From Rhizomys pruinosus (Eukaryota > Chordata > Mammalia > Rodentia > Spalacidae), in NCBI GenBank assembly GCA_009823505.1, contig VZQC01005680.1:1935662-1999661 (forward strand): 64,000 nt of DNA, read 5' to 3'. This document shows, in pieces, positions 30,703 through 39,523 of the stretch. Numbering within the stretch: position 1 is the first letter of the stretch; each line of letters starts with the position of its first letter. A model generated the notes under the pieces. The model was not told the origin of the DNA. It ran no database searches and was given only the letters and a program-made list of their open reading frames with translations. Made by a program: the position numbers and the translations under genes.

Positions 30703-31812
30703 TTACATACTCCCAATGTACAGTGGAACCGAATACATATTCCCATTCCAAAAGGGAGGAATAGAGGCATAGTGAGGAAATACTGGACCAAAACAAGACC
30801 GAAAACCAGCAGGGCAAACGCCAAGTCCTGTAGCTCCACATGCAACTTCTGGGACTTGACTTCCAAAGGGCTTACACGGCTCAGCTCTTCCAGCTTTGCT
30901 TGCAACATACATCTCTTTCTTAGGCTGGTACCACTCCCCATATGCAGCTCTCCTTGGCAAATATCTCACAGGTCTGGCATCTCGAAAGTCTTCTTGGGGT
31001 CTCTGCTGCCAACCAGGCTTCACACTCACAGCTTCACGCAATGGCCTATCAGGGCCTTGTTTATTCAGGGACGCCCCTGCTGTACTCTGCCTGGCCTCTT
31101 TGGCTCTCTGAAACCGTGGAGGAAGAACTGATGACCCCTTCACTCTTGCAAACTTCATGCCTCTAAAGCCAGCACCACGTGAATGAAATTGCCAAATCTG
31201 GCTGCAAGTTTGGGATGGACTCTCTCCTACTTTAACCACATTTGCCATTTTTTTTCTGCCCTGGACTTGTTGGAGGATTGCTGGGTGTGGTCTTGCCCTG
31301 AAGGTACTGATTCTTTTGTTTACTTGTAAATCTCCAGGCCTCTCCTTAATGGCTTTAATCTCCTTATGAAAGGGAGCCTCTCCTTCACAAGCCTTGGCCC
31401 CACCTTTAATCTTCCTAGTGCAGTTTTCAGATCCAAACTGTACATTCTGCATTTCTTTCTGCCCCATCTGCTCTTTTTCACTGTAGATCTGTATAATATT
31501 CACCATTAAAAGCCACGCCACCATTTCTACATTAGGCTGTCTTGAAATATCCTCCGCCAAAGACATCAGTCCATTGCTTTTCAACTTAGCATCAGGCAAG
31601 CATTTGGGCTGTGGGCAAACTGCTGCCAGACTCTTTATCAAAATATCCCGGTTGCTGCCTAAGTATTTATTTTCCCCTGGGACCACATCTTTTGCAGCCA
31701 TGCTTTCTTCCAGGCCTCCACTAGAATGGCCCTTTAAGCTCTGCTTACAATAGTCAACAGCCTTTCCAGCCCAAAGTTCCAAAGTCTTCCACACTTCTCC
31801 AAACAAACACAT
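30703..31812 (-). CDS. Internal ORF of the young LTR element, 369 residues, function unknown
   Basis: An uninterrupted frame from the ATG at 31812-31810 to a stop at 30703, 369 codons, filling most of the internal region; the open frame extends upstream to the primer site. The product starts MCLFGEVWKT. Visible features: a mixed N-terminal half, then a basic, proline/arginine-rich segment (about residues 195-320) with SVLPPRFQRAKEARQ and RPVRYLPRRAAYGEW. I see no CCHC zinc knuckle, no protease DTG/DSG and no reverse-transcriptase YxDD. It may be a gag-derived remnant or a non-gag ORF of a MaLR-like element, but I do not recognise it. Its integrity fits the identical LTRs: the insertion may simply be too young to have decayed. 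This is not a host gene. Confidence 0.6.
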   Translation of the reverse strand: MCLFGEVWKTLELWAGKAVDYCKQSLKGHSSGGLEESMAAKDVVPGENKYLGSNRDILIKSLAAVCPQPKCLPDAKLKSNGLMSLAEDISRQPNVEMVAWLLMVNIIQIYSEKEQMGQKEMQNVQFGSENCTRKIKGGAKACEGEAPFHKEIKAIKERPGDLQVNKRISTFRARPHPAILQQVQGRKKMANVVKVGESPSQTCSQIWQFHSRGAGFRGMKFARVKGSSVLPPRFQRAKEARQSTAGASLNKQGPDRPLREAVSVKPGWQQRPQEDFRDARPVRYLPRRAAYGEWYQPKKEMYVASKAGRAEPCKPFGSQVPEVACGATGLGVCPAGFRSCFGPVFPHYASIPPFWNGNMYSVPLYIGSM

Positions 31813-31836
31813 GGTCAGGTTTTTCACAGCCAACAG

Positions 31837-31853
31837 CCCACTCTCTGGTACCA
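31837..31853 (-). other. Primer binding site (tRNA-Leu-like)
   Basis: TGGTACCAGAGAGTGGG on the minus strand, just inside the 5' LTR. TGGTACCAG plus AGTGGG is the pattern expected from a leucine tRNA 3' end. Confidence 0.7.
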
Positions 31854-31858
31854 ATAAC

Positions 31859-32205
31859 TGTATTAGTCACTTTTCTGTTGCTGTGATAAAACACCAGACC
31901 AAGGAACTTATAAAAGGAAGAGTTTATTTGAGCTTACGATTGGCGGTTCCAGTCCATTGTGGCGGGAGGCGTGACGGCTGGATCTGGAGCAGCAAACCGA
32001 GGGTCACATCTCGCAAAGAGCACAGGAAACAGAGAGGAAGCAACTGTAGAGCACGAGGCTTGTTAAGCTCACTAAGCCTGCCCCCAGTGACACACTTCCC
32101 CCAGCATGGCCACACCTTCTAAGACCTCCAAAAACAGCGCCACCAACTGGAGACAAATGTCTGAATACTTACAGCCTATGGGGGACACTCATGCAAACCA
32201 CCACA
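31859..32205 (-). repeat. 5' LTR of the young element
   Basis: 347 bp, minus-strand TGTGGTGGTTTGCATGAGTG to AGTGACTAATACA. No difference seen from 30173-30519. Confidence 0.95.
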
Positions 32206-32210
32206 CTGGT

Positions 32211-32300
32211 GTTAAACACACTCTGTAGCCAGGGCAACCCTTGAATTTGCCATCCTCTTGCCTCAGCATGGGGACCACCAGACCTGGATAACAGGGTCTG
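32211..32300 (-). mobile_element. B1/PB1-like SINE, part 2
   Basis: CACTCTGTAGCCAGGGCAAC to GGACCACCAGACCTGG, continuing the element cut at 30172. Confidence 0.55.
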
Positions 32301-32560
32301 TCTTATTCTGCCTTGTCCACGAGCCTCCTTAGCTAAGCCTCTCCCCTTCTCTTCTCTTTCTTTTCCTTAGACCAATAAAAAGTGCCAACGATAGACCCCA
32401 CTGGCACCTCCGCTTGGTTACTAATAAGCACCTGAAACAACATATGCAGAGTTGGATGTTTCATCCTTCATCTCTCCACTTGCTCTGTGCAAGCATTCTC
32501 CAACTCACTGAATGATAACTCCACACATACACCACAAAAAATACAGTAGACAAAAAGTCA
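32301..32560. other. Non-repeat stretch
   Basis: No feature recognised. Confidence 0.5.
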
Positions 32561-32630
32561 AAAGAAGCCTGGATCAAAAGAGTTCAGTGGTAAAGTACTT
32601 GGCCAGCATGTGTGAGGTCCTACACATGGA
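32561..32630 (+). mobile_element. ID-like SINE, diverged
   Basis: AAAAGAGTTCAGTGGTAAAG, TACTTGGCCAGCATGTGTGA and GGTCCTACACATGG. Confidence 0.5.
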
Positions 32631-32745
32631 CACAGGATTCGCTTCTACCCTCTTTAAATTCTTGGTCATTGTCGAACAAAGGACCCTGCATTTTCATTTT
32701 CCAGTGGGACTTATAAATTTTGTAACTGGTTCCTGATAGAAGGAA

Positions 32746-33465
32746 AGAGAGATGGAAGAAGGGACAAATGGATGGATGGTGAGTTGGCAGATGCATGAAT
32801 AGACAGATGCATAGGTGAGTGGGAGGGTAGATGACTATATGGATGGATGGAGAGAAGGGATACGGGTAGGTGGGTAGATAAGAAGGGAGATGGATGGATG
32901 GATGGATGGATGGATGGACAGGTGGGTGGGTGGATGGAGGGATGGATGGATGGATTGATGGATGGATGGATGGATGGATGGATCAGTGGATGGATAGATG
33001 GATAGATAGATGGATGAATGGATGGATGCATAGATGGATGGATGGATGGATGCATGGATGGATGGGTGGATGGATGGATGGATGGATGGATGGATGGATG
33101 GATGGATGGACTGATGGATGGATAGATAGATGGATAGATGGATGGATCGATGAATGGATGGATGGATGAATAGATGAATCAATGGATAGATGGATGGATG
33201 GATAGATGGTTGCATGGGTGGACTGATGGACAGATAGATGGATAAATGGATGGATTGATGGATAGATGGATGGACTGATGGATGGATGGATGGATGGATG
33301 AATAGATGAATCAATGGATGGATGGACGGATGGATGGATGGATGGATAGATGGATTGGTGATGGATAGATAAGCAGATATATGGGTGAATGAATGGATGG
33401 ATAGATAGATGGATGATGGGTTGGTGGGTAGGTGGATGGATGTGTGGATGGAAGGGTAGATTCAT
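32746..33465. repeat. (TGGA)n / (GGAT)n tract, about 720 bp
   Basis: GGATGGATGGATGGATGG with GATA, GATC and GGTG variants. Long open frames on both strands encode only repeats such as HPSI and DGWM and are not genes. Confidence 0.97.
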
Positions 33466-33589
33466 GTTACCACCTCTATTTCTTTCCTTCAGGGAGGTTA
33501 CTAGTCATTGAGAGAAAAACACAAGTGAGAATTCTACTAAATGTAGATAAGATGAAAAAATAAGAAAAACAATGAACACCTAAAACAAA
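33466..33589. other. Short non-repeat spacer
   Basis: No feature recognised between the two low-complexity tracts. Confidence 0.5.
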
Positions 33590-34137
33590 GAAGAGGGAGA
33601 GGAGGAGGAGGAGGAGGAGGAGGAGGAGGAGGAGGATAAGGAAGAGGAGGAGTAGAAGAGAAGAAGATGTTGAAGGAGGAAAAAGAGAAGGAGGAAAAGA
33701 AAGGGAATAGAAAAACAGGAAGGGTGATAAAGGAGGAGGAAAAGGAGGAAGGGAACAGATGAGGAAGAAGAAGGAGAAGGAAGGAGAAGGAAGGAGAGGA
33801 AGAGAAGATGCTGGAGAAGGAAGAGTAAAGAGAATGAGGAGGGTGGGAGAAGAGGAAGGAGAGAATGGAGAAGAAAAGGAACAAGAGGAGGAATAAGAGG
33901 AGGAGAAGGGGAAGAGGAGGAGGAACAGGAAAAGGAACAGAAGGAGGAAGAGCAAGAAGAGGAAGAAAATGGGAGGAAGAAGAACAGGGAGAGGAGGAGG
34001 AGGAGGAGGAGGAGGAGGAAGAGGAGGAGGAATGGGCAGAAGAGGAGGAACAAGAGGAGGAGAAGCGGGAGAAAGAACAGGAAGAGGAGGAACAGGAAGA
34101 GGAAGAACAGGAAGAGGAGGAAAAAAGAAGAGGAAAC
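33590..34137. repeat. Polypurine (GGA)n/(GAA)n tract, about 550 bp
   Basis: Almost pure purine on the plus strand: GGAGGAGGAGGAGGAGGAGG with AAGAA variants. Open frames here are artefacts of composition. Confidence 0.97.
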
Positions 34138-34148
34138 TGATGGATGGG

Positions 34149-34305
34149 ATCACTTTTTTTTTTTGTCTTTTTGAGACAGGATCTCCCTGTAGCTCCAGCT
34201 GTCCTGGAACTCACTCTGTAGACCAGGCTGGCCTTGAATTCACAAAGATCCATCTGCCTCTGCTTCCTGAGTGCTAAGATTAAAGGCGTGCGCCACCATG
34301 CCCAG
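34149..34305 (-). mobile_element. B1 SINE
   Basis: Poly-T, GAGACAGGATCTCCCTGTAG to CGCCACCATGCCCAGC. GGGATCAC-like sequence flanks it at about 34145 and 34308. Confidence 0.94.
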
Positions 34306-34310
34306 CTGGG

Positions 34311-34365
34311 ATCACATTTTTATTTATTTATTTATTTTTTGGTCTTTTTTTTTTTAATTTTTTTT
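34311..34365. repeat. (ATTT)n and poly-T run up to the gap
   Basis: TTTATTTATTTATTTATTTT then T-runs; the A-tail of a second reverse B1. Confidence 0.85.
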
Positions 34366-34412
34366 NNNNNNNNNNNNNNNNNNNNNNNNNNNNNNNNNNN
34401 NNNNNNNNNNNN
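34366..34412. other. Assembly gap, 47 N
   Basis: Unresolved bases inside the T-rich tail of a B1. Confidence 0.99.
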
Positions 34413-34556
34413 TTTTTTTTGAGACAGGGTCTCCCTGTAGCTCCGGCTGTCCTGGAACTCACTCTGTAGACCAGGCTGGCCTTGAACTCACAAAGATCCG
34501 CCTGCCTCTGCCTCCCAAGTGCTAGGATTAAAGGTGTGTGCCACCACGCCCGGCCT
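34413..34556 (-). mobile_element. B1 SINE
   Basis: GAGACAGGGTCTCCCTGTAG to GTGCCACCACGCCCGGC, with GGGACCACATTTTTA after it echoing GGGATCACATTTTTA before the tail. Confidence 0.95.
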
Positions 34557-34855
34557 GGGACCACATTTTTAATACAATGGGGTAATAGTCTGAGTGTGAG
34601 TATGGATAGAGCATTGAGACATAACAGACATCTCTAAAATAATCTAACACGGTGTATATAACACTTGGGAGCATGATAAAGAAGAATCACAGATTACCTA
34701 AGAGTAGCTTCATTACCCAACTAGTAACACTCACACCGCAAAATAAAAGGGGGGGGGAACAAATCAGGAAAGAACCTCAGCACTGGAATGCAGGAAAAGT
34801 TGCATGCTGAAATTCCAGCTCAGTTTTTTGTGTTTTTTATTTGTTTGGTTTGGGT
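34557..34855. other. Non-repeat stretch
   Basis: No feature recognised apart from a short G run near 34750. Confidence 0.5.
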
Positions 34856-34859
34856 TTTT

Positions 34860-35020
34860 TGTTTGTTTGATTGATTGATTGATTCGTTTTATTTTATGAG
34901 ACAGGGTCTCCTGTAGACTGGACCTCACTATGTGGAACAGGCTGGCCTCAGTCTCACAGAAGTCCATCTGTCTCTGCCTCCCCAGTGCTGGGATTAAAGA
35001 TGTGGCCTGCCACACCGAGA
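34860..35020 (-). mobile_element. B1/PB1-like SINE
   Basis: TTTGTTTGATTGATTGATTG tail, ATGAGACAGGGTCTCCTGTA, ending GGCCTGCCACACCGAG. Confidence 0.78.
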
Positions 35021-35048
35021 TGAAGTCGTTTTTTAAATAAAATCAAGG

Positions 35049-35212
35049 GAGAGCTGGAGAAATGGCTTGGTAGTTAAAATGCTTGCTGTTCTTTCAGAGA
35101 ACTGGAGTCTGGTTCCCAGCACCCACACTGGGCAGCTCAGAACTACCTATAACACTAACTCGGGGGGGATACAACACCCTCTTCTGGACTCTCCACACAC
35201 CTGCAGATATAC

Positions 35213-35243
<31 letters not shown>
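35049..35243 (+). mobile_element. B2/B3 SINE with (AC)n tail
   Basis: AGAGCTGGAGAAATGGCTTG head; ACACCCTCTTCTGGACTCTC; AC tract at 35208-35243. Confidence 0.87.
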
Positions 35244-35299
35244 GGAACTAAAAAGAAAGTTGTTTTATAAAAAGAGAAAAATTTCTTTTCAGGCACCAA

Positions 35300-35945
35300 A
35301 TGGAGGAAAATATTGAAAATTTAAATGCTCTATGAAAATATAAGTTTCATAGCTCAATGAGTTTGGAAAAAGTATTCCTAATGATTATTAAAGATAGTTT
35401 CTTCACGATATGATGCAGATCAACAATCAAATTCATCAACAGATAAATTCTGTTTTGAACAGAGAAATTAGAACGAGAAATTTTATACAAATGTAAATCA
35501 ATGACATTTGGGGAAAAAAATATTCAACCTCAGTAGCAATCAAGAAAATGAAAGAAAATGTGATTGTAATCTGTCAAATTAGCAAAGATTTGAAAAACTC
35601 TGATCGCTAGTCATTCTGGAGGAAAATGAGGCAACACAAAGACTTTATGCATGGCTGGCAGAAGCACAGACCTGATGAAAACCAGTTTGACAAAATACAT
35701 CAAAGGTCTTTTAAAAGCCTGAACCTTTTGCCTTTAAACAAAATTCCACCAGAGATTATTTCCATCTGATATTGCACATTAAGCTTACTACAAAAAAAAA
35801 AAAATGATGTGTGTCTCGTCATTCACAAGATTTCAAAGCACCTTCCTTATCTTTTAACAGCAAAGGGGGAAATCATGAAATAAAAATAAAGTACAGTGAG
35901 TGAAATAAATGCTTCTGCCACCATGAATCATCATAATGGTAGTTT
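35300..35945 (+). mobile_element. Old L1/HAL1-like ORF2 fragment
   Basis: AATATTCAACCTCAGTAGCA, GTCAAATTAGCAAAGATTTG, CCAGTTTGACAAAATACATC and CAAAATTCCACCAGAGATTA appear in the order of the L1 ORF2 C-terminal region. Diverged, no open frame. Confidence 0.72.
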
Positions 35946-35951
35946 TATCAT

Positions 35952-36178
35952 TTTTTTAAAGATTTGCTTTTATTTTATGCATCTGAGTGTTTTGCCTGAA
36001 TGCAAACATGTGCACCAAGTGCACGGAGTACCCGCAGAGGACAGAAGAGGGTCTTGGGTCCTCTGGAACTGGAGTAACAACGGGTGGTTGTGAGCCACAA
36101 TGTGGGTCCTGGGAACCAAACCCTAGTCCTCTGCAAAAGCAGCCAGTGCTCTTAACCACTGAGCCACCTCTCTAGCCC
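35952..36178 (-). mobile_element. B3 SINE
   Basis: TTTTATGCATCTGAGTGTTT to CTGAGCCACCTCTCTAGCCC. Confidence 0.9.
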
Positions 36179-36179
36179 T

Positions 36180-36387
36180 GTGATGGTTGATTTTAATTGT
36201 AATTCAATTGTATTTAAAAATGCTTAAGAAAATATTGGATGTGTCTATGAGGGTGTTTCGATCTGAGGACTCTGACTTCACTGATGATTAATCCCTTCAT
36301 GGATTCATCGAACATCACAAGTGGAGAAAAGTAGGAGGCACCTATTTGAAAAGTCACTGGGAGGAGTCTCTTTGAGGCTCTATATTT
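36180..36387 (+). mobile_element. MLT2-like ERVL LTR fragment
   Basis: TGTGATGGTTGATTTTAATT then GGATGTGTCTATGAGGGTGT TTC, the typical start of MLT2-type LTRs. Truncated. Confidence 0.5.
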
Positions 36388-36562
36388 TATTTTTAATTAT
36401 GTATATGCGGGTGCTATGTGTAAATAAGTTCAGTCCTTTCAGAGGCCAGAAGGGGATGTCGGATCCTCTGGAACAAGAGTTACATACAGTTATGAGCTGC
36501 CTGACATAGGTCTAGGAACTGAACTCTGGTCTTCTGCAAGAACAGCAAGCGTTTTTAACCCA
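36388..36562 (-). mobile_element. B3 SINE
   Basis: AGAGGCCAGAAGGGGATGTC, GAACAAGAGTTACATACAG and GTCTTCTGCAAGAACAGC. Confidence 0.82.
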
Positions 36563-36564
36563 GA

Positions 36565-36618
36565 GTTTCATGCATGTTAGGAGAGCACTCAACAAACTAA
36601 GCTATATCCCCAGTCCAA
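36565..36618 (-). mobile_element. ID-like head
   Basis: CATGCATGTTAGGAGAGCAC then AGCTATATCCCCAGTCC. Confidence 0.5.
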
Positions 36619-37159
36619 CAGAAGCTCTCTTAACTGACATCCTCCATTCCTGTTAAACACAGTGAAGGCAGATGCCCCTGTATATGTGGGCAGATATGTG
36701 GCTGGTTGGGCACCCATCCATCTAGTGGGCCTGCCCGCTTCTGTTCTCCACATTTGATTGTATGCTTGCCAACAGCTGAGATTCCCCATCCCTAACCGCC
36801 TCATGCCAGCTGTGCTTGTTACTGTAATTGCATAATCGTATTAAATTACATAAACTGATGACATTATTGCAAAAAGAAAGACTGAAAATCTAGGTGAGCA
36901 CTTTGAAAAGATGGAAAGAGAAAAGCCCAAAAAGGGGTGGTGTGTGATTCAATGTGGACACAACACACATAAAAGATTTGCAAAAATGTATAAAATATAG
37001 AGGGTTTCTGCACAAAACAATAAAATTTCTTCCTTCTGGGCATCTAGGACACATGGTGTCCAGTGAGCCTCCTGCTGCTTTTAGGAACTGTGATGGAATG
37101 TGTCATCTTCCTAGCGAAAGATACCTTTGTGGAGAGAGATCAGAGGACTTTCAAAAGCT
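36619..37159. other. Low-repeat intronic sequence
   Basis: No repeat recognised; AT-rich block at 36815-36895 (see findings). Confidence 0.5.
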
Positions 37160-37300
37160 GTAGAAAAATGGCTCCATCCATAGGATCTGAGTTTGTTTCC
37201 CCAGAACCCATGTAAAAAGCATGGCAGGGCAGCACATGCTTGTAATCCCAGTGTTGGGGAGGTGAAGACAGACAACCAATGAAACTCTGGCTCAAATTAA
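37160..37300 (+). mobile_element. RSINE1-like SINE
   Basis: AAAATGGCTCCATCCATAGG, AGCACATGCTTGTAATCCCA, ending AACTCTGGCTCAAATT. Confidence 0.72.
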
Positions 37301-37443
37301 GCTGGGCCTGGCAGTATACACCTTCAATACCCAGCACTCAGGAGGCGGAGACAGGAGGATCTCTGTGAGATGGAAGCCAGCCTGGTCTACATGGTGAGTT
37401 CCAGGTCAGCTGGAGCTACAGGGAGACCCTGTCTCAAAAGACT
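37301..37443 (+). mobile_element. B1 SINE
   Basis: GCTGGGCCTGGCAGTATACA to GGAGACCCTGTCTCAAAAG. Confidence 0.93.
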
Positions 37444-37482
37444 TAATTAATTAATTAATTAGTTAATTAATTAATTAATTGT
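37443..37482. repeat. (TTAA)n tract
   Basis: TTAATTAATTAATTAATTAG and continuation. Confidence 0.93.
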
Positions 37483-37520
37483 GGAGGGCCAGGTAAAGAG
37501 GTTTGCACATGAAGAAACAC

Positions 37521-37590
37521 ATGTAATACACACATGTACACATACAACCCTACACTTGAACACACACACACACACACACACACACAAGAA
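37521..37590. repeat. AC-rich tract, source or copy of a 48-bp direct repeat
   Basis: 37521-37568 is identical to 38326-38373 (from ATGTAATACACACATGTACA onward). Confidence 0.93.
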
Positions 37591-38139
37591 TATGCCAGTT
37601 AAGCATCTATAATCCACAACTGTAGAATCTGATATGCCAATCACTCAGGAAGTTTCCAATTTCAGTACGAATCACCTCTTTTCACATTGAAGATGCTCAA
37701 AGTATATCTACAAAATGTGAGCCTCCAGGCCAAGGGAGCTGAGAATTGGTGCTTCTTCCAAAAGTTCTCTCAAGCAAATAGGAAAGCCAGCCAAGCGTGA
37801 GAGGCAATAGCATGCGATAGCCCCACACTGCACTCCAGCGAGTACGCAATCTGTTGTCAGTGAGTGTGTATTCAGGTAAGAATAAAACAAGAGACGTCCT
37901 CTGGGAAAAGTAAAGAATGTAGATCTGCTTTCTCTGTGAGAAGACCATAATCTAAACAAGCTTGCTGCTTCATTAGAATAAGAAGAAGCCTGCTGTTTTG
38001 CTTTAGACCCCAGAGAGCCAGGCGCTCCATAGGTTTAGAGGATAACCCACCTGCAGAAGCAGCAAACAGTCCAGGTTCTGAGAGGAGTAGAAAATCATCT
38101 GTATCCTGCAAGAACAGGTTCGACCAAATGAGTTCCCTG
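37591..38139. other. Low-repeat intronic sequence
   Basis: No repeat or exon recognised. Open frames of up to 127 codons on the minus strand have no recognisable domain. Confidence 0.45.
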
Positions 38140-38271
38140 TATGTGTGTGTGTACACATGTATGCATGCGTGGGGTACATGTATGTGTAATGTGTGTGTGT
38201 GTGAATGCATGTATGTGGAGCCTACAGGTTGACACCAGGTATTTTCCTCAATCATTCTCTACCTTATTTTT
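38140..38271 (-). mobile_element. RSINE1 3'-end fragment with TG tract
   Basis: TG/ATG-rich stretch, then GTGGAGCCTACAGGTTGACA CC. Confidence 0.5.
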
Positions 38272-38325
38272 AAAATTACATTTATTTCTGTGAATGCATG
38301 TGTATGTATGTGTATACATGTATAA

Positions 38326-38373
38326 ATGTAATACACACATGTACACATACAACCCTACACTTGAACACACACA
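38326..38373. repeat. Second copy of the 48-bp direct repeat
   Basis: Identical to 37521-37568, embedded in a reverse SINE tail. Confidence 0.93.
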
Positions 38374-38419
38374 TGAATGTTCCAGTTAGCATATTCTTAT
38401 GTCTCAGATCCTATGGATG

Positions 38420-38568
38420 GCACAGGTGTGTCATACACAAATGTGGAGGTCAGAGGATAACTCATGGGAATCAGCTCTCTCCTTTCACCATGTGGGTCCT
38501 AGGTATCAAACTCAAATCACCAGGCCTGTATAGCAAGCTCCTTTCCCAGTGAGCCATCTCATCTGCCT
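38420..38568 (-). mobile_element. tRNA-derived SINE, GGAAGGAGAGA subtype
   Basis: GTGGAGGTCAGAGGATAACT, CACCATGTGGGTCCTAGG and CCCAGTGAGCCATCTCATC. Confidence 0.75.
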
Positions 38569-38571
38569 TCC

Positions 38572-38666
38572 ACCTTTTTTTTTTTTTTTTTGAGACAGGG
38601 TCTCTCACTGAACCTGGTGTTCATTAACTCTGTTAGACTAGCTAGCCAGTAAGACCTAGTGATCTG
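38572..38666 (-). mobile_element. RSINE1-like SINE, part 1 (split)
   Basis: GAGACAGGGTCTCTCACTGA to GACCTAGTGATCTGAG; resumes at 39066. Confidence 0.7.
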
Positions 38667-38667
38667 A

Positions 38668-38851
38668 GGGCTGGCTGCTCTTCCAAAGGACTTGGGTTTG
38701 GTTCCCAGCACCCACATGGAGGCTCACAACAATCCATAACTCCAATTCCAGTAGATCCAATGTCCATTCCTGGCCTCTCTAGACATTGCATGCATGTGGT
38801 ACAATTACATGCATGCAGGCAAAATACTCATATACATAAAGTAGAAATTCA
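38668..38851 (+). mobile_element. B2/B3 SINE, 5'-truncated, nested
   Basis: Starts at GGCTGGCTGCTCTTCCAAAG, ends ATACATAAAGTAGAAATTC. Confidence 0.85.
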
Positions 38852-38866
38852 TTGATTACCTTTTTA

Positions 38867-39043
38867 TTTTTTTATTTTTATTTATTTATTTTTTTTTTTT
38901 TTGTCTTTTCGAGTCAGGGTCTCCCTGTAGCCCCAGCTGTCCTGGAACTCACTCTGTAGACCAGGCTGGCCTTGAACTCACAAAGATCCGCCTGCCTCTG
39001 CCTCCCAAGTGCTAGGATTAAAGGCGTGCGCCACCACGCCCGG
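38867..39043 (-). mobile_element. B1 SINE, young, nested
   Basis: Long ATTT/T tail, GAGTCAGGGTCTCCCTGTAG, ending CGCCACCACGCCCGG. TSD TTGATTACCTTTTTA at 38852-38866 and 39044-39058. Confidence 0.97.
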
Positions 39044-39065
39044 TTGATTACCTTTTTAAAAAAGA

Positions 39066-39215
39066 CCTAGCAATCTTCCCGTCTCCACCTCCAGAGTCCT
39101 AGAACTACAGGATGTACCACCATCCCTAGCTCTTATGTCACTACTGGGGATTTGAACTCAGGTCCTCATGCTTGCACACAAACACTTTACCCTCTAAGTC
39201 TTCTCCCCAGCCCCC
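39066..39215 (-). mobile_element. RSINE1-like SINE, part 2
   Basis: AGACCTAGCAATCTTCCCGT to CTTCTCCCCAGCCCCC completes the element begun at 38572. Confidence 0.7.
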
Positions 39216-39315
39216 TCAAATGTGTCCTTGTCTTTACAAAACACCTGAAATGGCATGATGTTTAAACCTTTGGTGGTAGGGTCTGTGATACTTGGCATGA
39301 TGTCCTCTGTCATCT

Positions 39316-39470
39316 GTATTAGTGATTTTTTTTTCCTCACCGATGCAACAAAATAGCTGGTGAATGTAAGGGAGGAGAGTTTCATGTTAGCTCACAGCTT
39401 CTGAGTACTCAGTCCACTGTTGTCTGTGCACTTAGATAGATCATAGCACCTTAAACACAGGACGGACATT
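39316..39470 (-). mobile_element. LTR group A fragment, part 1
   Basis: GTATTAGTGATTTTTTTTTC, TAGCTCACAGCTTCTGAG and CAGTCCACTGTTGTCTG. Probably continues at 39831 and 40551. Confidence 0.55.
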
Positions 39471-39472
39471 TC

Positions 39473-39474
<2 letters not shown>

Positions 39475-39523
<49 letters not shown>
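39475..39523. repeat. (TG)n microsatellite
   Basis: About 24 TG units at the tail of the following reverse SINE. Confidence 0.97.

Larger units (their letters stand above)
30173..32205 (-). mobile_element. Complete young LTR retroelement (ERVL/MaLR-like, non-autonomous)
   Basis: A 2033-bp element read on the minus strand. Two 347-bp LTRs (31859-32205 is 5', 30173-30519 is 3') begin TG, end CA and appear identical by eye. The 5-bp TSD CTGGT flanks it at 30168-30172 and 32206-32210. Five bases inside the 5' LTR, TGGTACCAGAGAGTGGG (31853-31837) resembles a tRNA-Leu primer site, the hallmark of ERVL-type elements. AGGGAGTGGAA abuts the 3' LTR as a short polypurine tract. The LTR carries an AATAAA signal. 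The internal 1339 bp holds one long ORF and no visible protease, reverse transcriptase or integrase, so mobilisation would need enzymes in trans. It is inserted in an old B1-like SINE. Confidence 0.93.

Noticed and set aside
30703..31854. 383-codon minus-strand frame as a host gene
   Set aside because: It lies wholly between two identical LTRs with a TSD outside them, and the frame opens at a non-ATG codon in the primer-site region; it belongs to the retroelement.
32711..33465. Long open frames of about 80-160 codons on both strands encoding HPSIHPSI or DGWMDGWM repeats
   Set aside because: They are translations of the (TGGA)n tract; open frames are expected from a tetranucleotide array lacking stops and have no gene context.
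33476..34277. Open frames up to 238 codons rich in Ser/Leu/Pro or Glu/Gly
   Set aside because: They come from the polypurine (GGA)n tract; composition artefact.
37697..38255. Overlapping frames up to 127 codons on the minus strand
   Set aside because: No recognised domain; part of the longest frame translates an ACAC/ATGT tract.
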